A program made the position numbers and the translations under genes. A DNA stretch of 64,000 nt from Christensenella intestinihominis (GTDB lineage Bacteria; Bacillota; Clostridia; Christensenellales; Christensenellaceae): contig NZ_MAIQ01000003.1 of assembly GCF_001678845.1 (NCBI RefSeq), forward strand, positions 62,001 through 126,000, in the 5' to 3' direction. Under the pieces are notes generated by a model, which worked only from the letters and a program-made list of their open reading frames with translations, had not been told where the DNA came from and made no database searches. Shown here in pieces: positions 24,607 to 31,839 of the stretch. How positions within the stretch are numbered: position 1 is the first letter of the stretch; the number at the start of each line of letters is the position of its first letter.

Positions 24607-25260
24607 TCATAGAAAATCCATCAGTCCGTCCAAAGCCTGTACGGTAAAAGTGGGCTTCAATTCCTCATAAACACGCCGCTTGTCCTTCGCCCAGCCAATA
24701 GGCACATCCGCAAAACAGGAATCGCAGCCGATTGTGTTCGCAATCTCGATATCCCGTTCCGCATCCCCCACATAAAGCGCGCGTCCAGCGTCCACCCCAT
24801 ACTTTTCAAGCAGGCTCCGGCACCGCTGTTCCTTATCGAGCGAATGCCTGTCCGCGCCCGCTACCTCCGCAAAACAATAGCCGATCCCATGCAGCTCCAG
24901 GATTTTCTCCGTCAGCTCGGTGAAAGAATTTGTCACCACGCTCATCCGGTAACCCTTTTCGTGCAGTGCGGAAAAGGTTTCTTTGGCCCGGTCCCCGAAA
25001 GGGATTTCCAGGATCAGGTCGTCCGCATCCGTCAGGTAGAATTCCGCCAGGTGGTCGAAAGCTTTTTCCTCTTCCGCGCCTGTGATGCCAATCCTGTGGA
25101 AAATATCCAGTATCGTTACCCCCAGCGCGTCTTTTACCGCTTCCATATCCACATCTTTTCCGCATTGTTTAAAATACCGCTGGAACGCAAGCCCGTGGAA
25201 ATTCCTTGAATCAACGAACGTCCCGTCCATGTCGAACATGATATGATCGTATTTAAGCAT
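24607..25260 (-). CDS. HAD family phosphatase (phosphoglycolate phosphatase/beta-phosphoglucomutase-like)
   Basis: HAD-IA hydrolase of 217 residues. Motif I FDMDGTFVDSRNFHG holds the nucleophile Asp and acid/base Asp; motif II is SVVTNSF; motif III/IV are the Lys-containing LDKEQRC region and ALYVGDAERDIEIAN. A helical cap lies between residues ~15 and 85. The start is the ATG after GGAGG; an open frame further upstream is not translated by any signal. It could dephosphorylate a sugar phosphate or phosphoglycolate. A 252-bp gap separates it from deoC. Confidence 0.85.
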   Translation of the reverse strand: MLKYDHIMFDMDGTFVDSRNFHGLAFQRYFKQCGKDVDMEAVKDALGVTILDIFHRIGITGAEEEKAFDHLAEFYLTDADDLILEIPFGDRAKETFSALHEKGYRMSVVTNSFTELTEKILELHGIGYCFAEVAGADRHSLDKEQRCRSLLEKYGVDAGRALYVGDAERDIEIANTIGCDSCFADVPIGWAKDKRRVYEELKPTFTVQALDGLMDFL

Positions 25261-25512
25261 TATTCCTCCGTCCAAAGCGAAAATGGCCTTGCTGCGGTCC
25301 GGCCATTCCCCATGATACTTCCGTTTATATTCCGGCAAACCTGTTTGCGCCCCGGCACGGAACAATCCCGGAACCGTTTCGTCCCTCCGGGTTTTATCCG
25401 CGCGTTTCCGCCGCCCTGCGTCCCTTACTTCCACAGGGAAGGCACCCGCGTCCGCGTCCCGTGCCAAAGCCCCAGCTTTTGCGCTTTTTTCCCGTCCGGC
25501 GCCAAAGCAGGT

Positions 25513-26193
25513 TTATTCAAATGATTTTACAATCTCGATTGCGGACTGTGTGTTGATGCCGAAACGCTCCACTCCCATCGCCAGCAGCTCGTCGAATTCC
25601 GCGCGCGTGCGGATGCCCCCCGCCGCCTTCACCTTCACTCCCGTTCCCGCCAGCTTCTTCTTGATCCTGCGGATTCGTTCGATGTTCGCGTCTCCCGGTA
25701 CCCAGCCCGTGCCTGTCTTGAGGAAGTCCGCTCCGCTCTCCACAACGATCTCGCACGCCTTGTCCGCTTCCTCTTCCGTTAAACAATTCAGCTCGATCAG
25801 CACCTTTGTGAGGATCGGCCGTCCCGCGTTCCGCGCCAGCGCGATGATCTGCTTGAGTTCGTTCAGGACGTAATCGTATTCCCGATTCTTAAAACGCCCT
25901 ACGTTCATCACGATGTCCATTTCCTCGATGCCGTCCTCGATCAGCCCCGCCGCCTCGAGGATTTTCGTCTGTGTTTTATGCGCCCCCGACGGAAAACCCA
26001 CCGGGCCGCCCGCGTACACCCCGTCCACGTCCTTCAGCATTTCCGAAAGCTGCTTCATCCAGTTCGGAAGCACATGCACGTTGATGAACTTAAATTCCTT
26101 TGCGTAGCCCACGATTTCTTCAATATCCGCCATCGTATGGTGCGTCCTCACCGCGCTGATGTCGATCAGGTGCGCCGCTTCTTTTGCATTCAT
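25513..26193 (-). CDS. deoC: Deoxyribose-phosphate aldolase
   Basis: Class I aldolase of 226 residues that cleaves 2-deoxyribose-5-phosphate to glyceraldehyde-3-phosphate and acetaldehyde. Schiff-base and proton-relay lysines are in DFLKTGTGW and VKVKAAGGIRTRAEF. The N-terminus HLIDISAVRTHHT and VGFPSGAHKTQTKI match DeoC, in a divergent version with EELIELN-type changes. Start: ATG with AGGAGA nine bases upstream. The DeoR-type repressor gene lies immediately upstream on the same strand (48 bp), suggesting control by that regulator. Because the first residues differ from classical DeoC, action on another deoxy- or keto-sugar phosphate is possible. Confidence 0.85.
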   Translation of the reverse strand: MNAKEAAHLIDISAVRTHHTMADIEEIVGYAKEFKFINVHVLPNWMKQLSEMLKDVDGVYAGGPVGFPSGAHKTQTKILEAAGLIEDGIEEMDIVMNVGRFKNREYDYVLNELKQIIALARNAGRPILTKVLIELNCLTEEEADKACEIVVESGADFLKTGTGWVPGDANIERIRRIKKKLAGTGVKVKAAGGIRTRAEFDELLAMGVERFGINTQSAIEIVKSFE

Positions 26194-26241
26194 GTTCCTG
26201 TTTCTCCTTAAAATCATATTTTGAAAGGATATTGCTCCTTT

Positions 26242-27015
26242 TCACGCGAAAATAAATTCCACACCCGCACGGCTGAGTTCTTCCTGCGCGTCTGCGCCCC
26301 TGCCCCGGCGGTCCGTTACAACCGTATCGATCCGTGAAACCGGGCAAATGTTATACGACCCAACCTTGCCAAGCTTTGTGTAGTCGCACAGCAAAATTAC
26401 CCGCTCCGTGTGGGAAAGCACCGCTTTTTTAAGTTCCGCGAGCTCTATGGTGGGCAGCGTATAGCCGCGCCCGACCGTAAGGCCCTGCACCCCTAAGAAC
26501 GCTTTTTTGAAATTGAAAGCGGAAAGGCCGTCGAGCGTCATTTGCGATGTCATGCTTTCGTCGAACGTTTTTACGATTCCCCCGGGCACGATTACCTGGA
26601 AACCCGGATTTCCCATAAAACAGTTTGCAATGTTCATCGCCGCAGTTACCACCGTTACATTTTCAAGGTTTGACCGGTGTGAAAGCGCCGAGGCGAAGGC
26701 AAAGGTGGAAGAGCCTCCCCCGATGTAAATCATATCGCCGGATTCCACAAGCCGCGCCGCGCGCCGCCCGACCGCCTCTTTTTCCCGGGCATGGCGCACC
26801 TTGCGCTCCGTAAAGGGCTCGTCGCCGATTTGCGCGGAAACGCCGCCGTGGAAGGAAACCACCTTCTGCTCCTCTTCCAGCTTTTTAAGGTCGCGCCGCA
26901 CCGTGGATTGGGACATGTGGAGCGCCTCGCTGATATCCTGTATGGTGGTCAGGTTGCGGCCTTTGATATATTCGTAAATTTCATTTTGCCGGAGCTGTAT
27001 CAGTTCGCCGTTCAT
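26242..27015 (-). CDS. DeoR/GlpR family sugar-phosphate-responsive repressor
   Basis: Regulator of 257 residues. N-terminal DeoR winged HTH: RQNEIYEYIKGRNLTTIQDI then MSQSTVRRDLKKLEEEQKV with the family's STVRRDL recognition helix and FHGGV. The C-terminal ISOCOT/RpiA-like sensor binds sugar phosphates: MIYIGGGSSTFAFA, VTVVTAAMNIAN, VIVPGGIVKT and the closing KLGKVGSYNICPVSRIDTVVTD. The ATG at 27015 is chosen because the HTH begins there; the longer open frame upstream has no ribosome site. It probably controls deoC and itself. Confidence 0.9.
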   Translation of the reverse strand: MNGELIQLRQNEIYEYIKGRNLTTIQDISEALHMSQSTVRRDLKKLEEEQKVVSFHGGVSAQIGDEPFTERKVRHAREKEAVGRRAARLVESGDMIYIGGGSSTFAFASALSHRSNLENVTVVTAAMNIANCFMGNPGFQVIVPGGIVKTFDESMTSQMTLDGLSAFNFKKAFLGVQGLTVGRGYTLPTIELAELKKAVLSHTERVILLCDYTKLGKVGSYNICPVSRIDTVVTDRRGRGADAQEELSRAGVEFIFA

Positions 27016-27179
27016 GGTTTTCCGCTCTTTTCCCGTGGTCTTTCTTCTCTCATTTCCATGATACCGTTTTAGAAATAAAATGTCAATATGAAAATATATT
27101 TTCACTTTATAGCAAAAAAAGCTGCCTTTTTGCGGCAGCCGTTCCACACGTCTTACAATTTCAGGGAAAACCATACCTC

Positions 27180-27836
27180 TTACTCAGTTCCCTTTACGAT
27201 GGCGAGCAATTCCTCCGGGCGGTCGATCATATAGTCGGCCCCCGCCTCTTCAAGGACCTCCCTGTCGCGAAAGCCCCATGTGACCCCCACGCAAGCGACT
27301 CCCGCGTTTTTTGCGGTCATCACATCCACCTCGGAATCTCCCACATAAAGCGTGGTTTCCGGTTTTCCGGAAAGCTCCCCGATTGCCGTTAGCACGCCGT
27401 CCGGCGACGGTTTCCTGCGCACCGTTTCACTTTCACCCACCGCGCTTTCCACAAGGCCGTCAAAATATTCCCTGCCCAGCATCTTCACCGCCCGGTCAAA
27501 TTTATTCGATACGATGGCTGTGCGCACCCCCATATCGGCCAGGGCTTTCAGCAAAGGCAGTACGCCGTCATACGGCCGGGTTTTGTCCTGTAAATGCTGC
27601 GCATACCGTTCTTTGAACTCGCGCAGGCACCGTTCCATATCCGCCGCGGCCGTCCCTTCCGGCAATGAGGATGTAAGCAGGACCTTTACCCCATTTCCAA
27701 GGAAGCTCCTTACCTCCCGTGCGGTACGCGCAGGAAATCCATTTTTTACGAGTACATAATTCAGGCTGTCCTTAAGGTCCATGAGCGTATCGAGCAGCGT
27801 GCCGTCCAGATCAAAGATCACCGTATTATACACCAT
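27180..27836 (-). CDS. HAD family hydrolase, phosphoglycolate phosphatase-like
   Basis: HAD-IA phosphatase of 218 residues. Motif I IFDLDGTLLDTLMDL, motif II AIVSNKFD, Lys in VRRKPSPDGVLTAI and motif IV TLYVGDSEVDVMTAKNAG. This is the Gph pattern, with a helical cap between motif I and II. Phosphoglycolate is the usual family substrate; related enzymes act on other small phosphates. It stands alone, 165 bp upstream of the DeoR gene. Confidence 0.9.
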   Translation of the reverse strand: MVYNTVIFDLDGTLLDTLMDLKDSLNYVLVKNGFPARTAREVRSFLGNGVKVLLTSSLPEGTAAADMERCLREFKERYAQHLQDKTRPYDGVLPLLKALADMGVRTAIVSNKFDRAVKMLGREYFDGLVESAVGESETVRRKPSPDGVLTAIGELSGKPETTLYVGDSEVDVMTAKNAGVACVGVTWGFRDREVLEEAGADYMIDRPEELLAIVKGTE

Positions 27837-28024
27837 TTATGACTTTTCCTTTCTGTCCGGCATAGGGGCCGGAAGGCTTTACTGAGCCGAATTCGTGAAT
27901 AATTTGTAAAATCCACTCCCTATTGTAACACAAATTTTCTGTATCTGTTATAATTGCATTACAAAGAGTACCAACAGCGGAGAAGCTGTATGATTTCGAC
28001 GCTTAAGACAATATAGGAGCCCTT

Positions 28025-28894
28025 ATGAAAAAATTTGTTGTGCTGACGGCCGTCCTGCTCGTTACGGCCCTCGGCGTTACGGCCTGCGCTGTTCCCAGCA
28101 TGGGAAAGCTGGAAATTGTGGGAACCCCGGAACCCGCCGAAGCCGCGGCCGGCGAGGCTGAAGGCGAGGCTGAATCCGCGGATCAATCCGAGGAAGCTGC
28201 CGCCGCCCCGGCGAAGGAGCCTTCCGAGGAAGCCGCCCCCACCCTCGACCAGCAGCAGGTGCAAGAGCTGGTGGAAGACGGCATCGTTCCCAAGGACGCC
28301 GTGAAAGAGGAGGACGGAAATTCCGTCTATGACGAGCAGGAAGTGAATAACGCGCTTCAGAAATATGTGGACCGTATCAGCTGCAAGACTACGATGATCA
28401 GCGGAAACAACATGATTGTCCAGGTACAGAACGGAAACGACGTTACGATTCCTTTGGTTACGGTGCATGTGAACTACCCGGAGGGGGAGAAGCCGTATGA
28501 CTTTTACCAGTTTGTGCCGGGCGGCCAGATTATTATTCCAGTTGAGAAAGGGAGCGGCGAGCTTCCTCCTGCCGTTACGGCAAGCGTATCTGTGTCGATG
28601 AACGCCAACCAATATACGGATATTTCACAAGACCTGACGATGGCGGAAAACAGCACCGGTACGGAATATCGGCTGACAATTACGAATTCTTCGACGCTTG
28701 TGTGCCAGAAAATCAGCGCGACGGTATTGTTCTCGGATGATTCCGGAATAATTTGCGCACAGATGACCTCGTCAGAAAACACAATCGCGCCCGGCAGGAC
28801 GGTTACGCTTACGTTCGCCCTTCCCGAAAGCATGACGGCTGAGGGAAAAACGTTCACCAGCGCATCCTACCAGATCAACGAAGCAATCGGTTGA
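28025..28894 (+). CDS. Lipoprotein of unknown function
   Basis: Protein of 289 residues with a lipoprotein signal (MKKFVVLTAVLLVTALGVTAC, lipobox VTAC). A linker of ~50 residues rich in Glu, Ala and Ser follows (residues ~35-80). The remainder looks like a beta-sandwich domain: NGNDVTIPLVTVHVNYPEG, then TEYRLTITNSS and RTVTLTFALPES, patterns seen in FxLYD-like or other extracellular beta domains. A ribosome site AGGAG stands 6 nt before the ATG. I do not recognise the family. It is a single gene closed by a terminator. Confidence 0.75.
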   Translation: MKKFVVLTAVLLVTALGVTACAVPSMGKLEIVGTPEPAEAAAGEAEGEAESADQSEEAAAAPAKEPSEEAAPTLDQQQVQELVEDGIVPKDAVKEEDGNSVYDEQEVNNALQKYVDRISCKTTMISGNNMIVQVQNGNDVTIPLVTVHVNYPEGEKPYDFYQFVPGGQIIIPVEKGSGELPPAVTASVSVSMNANQYTDISQDLTMAENSTGTEYRLTITNSSTLVCQKISATVLFSDDSGIICAQMTSSENTIAPGRTVTLTFALPESMTAEGKTFTSASYQINEAIG

Positions 28895-28922
28895 GGCCTG
28901 CCAGAGATTGACCGGTTCCATA

Positions 28923-28965
28923 TAAAAAAGCGGGCAGCCTGTGCGATGGGCTGCCCGCTTTTTTG
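28923..28965. terminator. Bidirectional intrinsic terminator
   Basis: Stem AAAAGCGGGCAGCC / GGCTGCCCGCTTTT after the lipoprotein gene. It lies between convergent genes; the RCC1-like gene ends 108 bp further on. Confidence 0.9.
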
Positions 28966-29073
28966 TGTTTATCTTTTATGCTGCGGTTTCCTCTTTTACA
29001 GCAGGCCACGGCATGGTTTTCAGACTGGTAAGGTTATTTTATCAAGCATTGATCCGGAATTCTCCGGTTCGTT

Positions 29074-30039
29074 TTAGTATGTCCAGTCTTTAATATCCTT
29101 CCATAATTCGGCCTTGCGCTCCGAGTCGCTGATGTTTCCGGCCAGAACAATTGTTCCGTCTTTCTTTAATCCCACCACTAAATCCGCGGAAGGCTCCAGC
29201 GTTACAATATCCGTCCATTCTTTTGTTTCAGCAAAATCCGGAAGATTTCCCAAGATTTTATCCGGATCATAAAAATCCGTCGAAAGCACCGTCCCATCCG
29301 TTTTAATTCCCCATGTCCGGTATTCTCCCGCCGCGACATAAGCGATCTCCGTCCAATGCCCGACATTTCCCTCTCCCGCACGTTTCCCGGCTTCTGTTCC
29401 CCCGGCAATCAATACGGTGCCTTCATTGGTTAATGCAGCAATGTAATTTAATCCGGCACTGATTTGTTTTATGTCCTTCCAGCTTTTGACTTCCCGGGCC
29501 ATTTCATCATCTTGTGTAAAGACTTCAACTGTTCCGTCCCGTTTCAGGGCGGCAATACTTTCCATAACCGGATCACATGAAATAGCAACAACATCACGGG
29601 CCGTTTCCAGTTCCTTTTTGCGTTCCGGATTGGTCGTTCCTAACGTTCCATCGTTAAACAACGCAGTCGTTTCCGCAAAGCCTGCCGCAATCTGCTGCAC
29701 GTCCTTCCAATTGCCGACATCGCATTGCCCGTAACGGTTATCTCCTGCAGCCACTACCGTCCCATCTTTTCTGAGGCCTGCCGTATGCGTACCGCCTGCT
29801 GTAATTTGGCGAATATCCTTCCACCCGTCTGTTTTATATTTATCCATGCCGGCCCCGCGGCTAAATCCCGCGGTCAGGATTTTTCCTTCACCTGTTACAG
29901 CCGTTATGATAGACGGACCTACAGCAATTTTCGAAGATGCGTTCTTATCAGGATTTTGCGGCGCTTTCTCAACGCCGCAACCCATACTTGCAGATACAAT
30001 CAATACCGCAATCAAAATCGCGTATATTTTCCTTTTCAT
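29074..30039 (-). CDS. RCC1-like repeat lipoprotein
   Basis: Extracellular lipoprotein of 321 residues: signal MKRKIYAILIAVLIVSASMGC, then about six imperfect repeats of ~45 residues with the pattern WKDIxQIxAGxxxTxALxxDGTV (for example GWKDIRQITAGGTHTAGLRK, SWKDIKQISAGLNYIAALTN, and HWTEIAYVAAGEYRTWGIKT). This is the RCC1/beta-propeller repeat; in bacteria such proteins are usually surface-exposed with unknown ligands. The number of repeats is close to a full propeller. It lies at the left edge of an accessory stretch next to decayed sequences. No function can be assigned. Confidence 0.8.
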   Translation of the reverse strand: MKRKIYAILIAVLIVSASMGCGVEKAPQNPDKNASSKIAVGPSIITAVTGEGKILTAGFSRGAGMDKYKTDGWKDIRQITAGGTHTAGLRKDGTVVAAGDNRYGQCDVGNWKDVQQIAAGFAETTALFNDGTLGTTNPERKKELETARDVVAISCDPVMESIAALKRDGTVEVFTQDDEMAREVKSWKDIKQISAGLNYIAALTNEGTVLIAGGTEAGKRAGEGNVGHWTEIAYVAAGEYRTWGIKTDGTVLSTDFYDPDKILGNLPDFAETKEWTDIVTLEPSADLVVGLKKDGTIVLAGNISDSERKAELWKDIKDWTY

Positions 30040-30049
30040 TTCCGACTCC

Positions 30050-30500
30050 CATAACCCTCTCTTCCTTTATATTCAGGCGGCAGCATTGCTTCTTGCATTT
30101 TATCCACTCCCCATTCCACAAATCCCCACGGATCAGATATGAGGGAAGTCCAAAATTTGAGCTTATCATTTGCTTCCCCATAGCCTTCCCGTTCCTGTAG
30201 GGGGCTGCCCCATCCCGCATTTCCGGTGTGCCGTCTAATTCACTAATCGTCATTGGTCTATTTTCGTCCAGTTGCTTTCTTAGATCATCGACTTCCTGTC
30301 GTTCATATACCGGCAGAATATCGTCTTGTTGTCCTGTATCCTCACTTTGTGCCTGAGTCATTTGCTTGTCCAGATATTTTGGAATGCCTGCACGTCCATC
30401 CCATTCGGCAATGTCACATCCGGATGCTCCCGCAAATACTCCCTCAACTCATCCATTCCGCCCGGTTTTCTCCGCCGCCGGGATCATTCGTCATTTCTCC
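30050..30500 (-). pseudogene. Decayed fragment related to the large protein at 31836-33629
   Basis: In one minus-strand frame, bases 30361-30462 encode GGMDELREYLREHPDVTLPNG followed by MDVQAFQNIWTSK and a TGA stop; the same ~20 residues occur at positions ~321-341 of the intact 597-residue protein. From 30361 leftwards another frame stays open (TISELDGTPEMRD, FGLPSYLIRGDLWNGEW) without a ribosome site. I read this as the remains of a paralogous gene with frameshifts. The segment 30454-30497 is also repeated at 33757-33799. Confidence 0.6.
30454..30497. repeat. Short repeat, copy 1
   Basis: Matches 33757-33799 at roughly nine of ten positions with two small gaps (shared blocks GCCCGGTTTT, GCCGCCGGGA, CGTCATTTC). 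Each copy lies at the upstream end of a gene or gene remnant of the same family. Confidence 0.6.
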
Positions 30501-30539
30501 TGCGCTTCGCCTGTTTTTATTGGGAGGCTGTCGAAGCAA

Positions 30540-31124
30540 TCATGCAGGATATTCCGCCCAATACCAATTATCCGTTATCTTACGTGCATCTCCGAGCCCA
30601 TAATACACCAAGCTCTTTCTGTTTAATGTAGAGTGAATCAACTCCCCCGGAAGATAAAATATTTCTGTGTGTAAAACCGGTCTTTTCCCTAACGTAAAAC
30701 TTTGTATTTCATTCCCCGGGGAAATTTGTGTAATTCCGTAAGTTTTGTATAGACGCTCCACCTCAGGAAGAATTTCTTCCGCACATTTTTTTCCTTTTTC
30801 CCCTGCCCGATTCCAAAAAATATAATATTTCCAATTATACTGGATTTGCAGCAAATCGTCTTTTAACTTATTCCCATCTCTTTCTCTGGATTCTACAGTG
30901 CAATAGGCAAGACCGCCTGCCTGCATTTTTCCGCTTATCTCTTCAAGTGCCAACGCTTCTTTTTCTACTATTTCCTGCACACGTTTTTCTTCCATTTGCG
31001 GTTGCAGCCTCGCACACGCAACAATACTGATTACAATGACCACAGCAGCAATCAGCAGAATATAATATATCTTTACATCCGTCGATAACTCTTCGCTCCT
31101 TTTATTCTTTGAAATGTTGGTCAT
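30540..31124 (-). CDS. Membrane-anchored protein of unknown function
   Basis: Protein of 194 residues. A short charged N-terminus (MTNISKNKRSEELSTDVK) is followed by one transmembrane helix (YYILLIAAVVIVISIVAC) and an extracytoplasmic domain with coiled-coil-like start (QMEEKRVQEIVEKEALALEE) and a C-terminal beta-rich half ending in NWYWAEYPA. AAGGAG precedes the start. No family recognised. Position downstream of the large peptidase-like gene makes an accessory or immunity role conceivable, but nothing in the sequence proves it. Confidence 0.6.
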   Translation of the reverse strand: MTNISKNKRSEELSTDVKIYYILLIAAVVIVISIVACARLQPQMEEKRVQEIVEKEALALEEISGKMQAGGLAYCTVESRERDGNKLKDDLLQIQYNWKYYIFWNRAGEKGKKCAEEILPEVERLYKTYGITQISPGNEIQSFTLGKRPVLHTEIFYLPGELIHSTLNRKSLVYYGLGDARKITDNWYWAEYPA

Positions 31125-31345
31125 AATAGTCTATCCCTCTCTGAATAACACTTTGATCCTTTGCCTCATTTTCTTTCTGTTTTCTCAGTCTTTCCCAATA
31201 GTTTTCCCTTGTTGTTGGATTAGTTAAATTTCGCACTGTATCTACGCCAAACTGCACCACTTCACTTCCCATGTTTAGTGCAGTGGGCGAAAATCTTGTA
31301 ACACCCGGTATAAAGATATAAAATTCCCAGAATATGTAAGATTAA
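31106..31345 (-). pseudogene. Probable C-terminal gene remnant
   Basis: An open frame with no ribosome site reads IFWEFYIFIPGVTRFSPTA, then MGSEVVQFGVDTVRNLTNP and a charged tail ending DQHFKE, overlapping the start of the 30540 gene. It looks like the end of a larger protein whose upstream part is missing. The rest of the 31125-31413 gap shows nothing else. Confidence 0.35.
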
Positions 31346-31413
31346 CGTCTATTTTTTCATTTGCTACTCTTTTTTGGATAACCTGTATGCACCCTCCGGG
31401 GTTCTGCATTGGT

Positions 31414-31839
31414 TTACTCTAAGTCCATCCGCTTTAAATAGAGTCCAAAGGGGACGTCGTAATAACTGTCCCCTTCTGTTATTCTATAACGCGGGGATTC
31501 TCCGTATAAATAATCTTTATTTTTGTCTTGTGACATCGCTGAAATCCCATAGTATATTCCTTGTTCAACAACTTCCGTGTCGTCCGGATTCCAGACATAG
31601 GCAAATGTCCCCTGTATTGTTCCTAAAGATTCCATCGGAAATTCATCTCCTGGAATACGTTCATAAAAAACCCCGTCTATTTCCACTCCGCCGCGTTCTG
31701 TGTCATATTGATAGACCGGCAGGTCCTCATAGGTGTCCATGCCCTCCAGGCTCCATGCCGGGCAAGAACGCATATAAATCACGCTTCCAAAAATAAATAT
31801 TCCTATAATAGATAGGACTATAATAATAACTTTTTTCAT
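31414..31839 (-). CDS. Small membrane-anchored protein of unknown function
   Basis: Protein of 141 residues: an N-terminal membrane anchor (KKVIIIVLSIIGIFIFGSVI) and an acidic extracytoplasmic domain with aromatic strands (VEIDGVFYERIPGDEFP, GTFAYVWNPDDTEVV). Its start overlaps the stop of the large upstream gene by 4 bp, so the two are translationally coupled. Coupling of a small anchored acidic protein to a large peptidase-like protein is the arrangement seen for effector/immunity pairs; that reading is inference only. Confidence 0.65.
   Translation of the reverse strand: MKKVIIIVLSIIGIFIFGSVIYMRSCPAWSLEGMDTYEDLPVYQYDTERGGVEIDGVFYERIPGDEFPMESLGTIQGTFAYVWNPDDTEVVEQGIYYGISAMSQDKNKDYLYGESPRYRITEGDSYYDVPFGLYLKRMDLE

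Noticed and set aside
24607-25467. N-terminal extension of the HAD phosphatase to 286 residues
   Set aside because: The HAD motif I begins right at the ATG at 25260, which has a GGAGG site; the extension is low-complexity and lacks an initiation signal.
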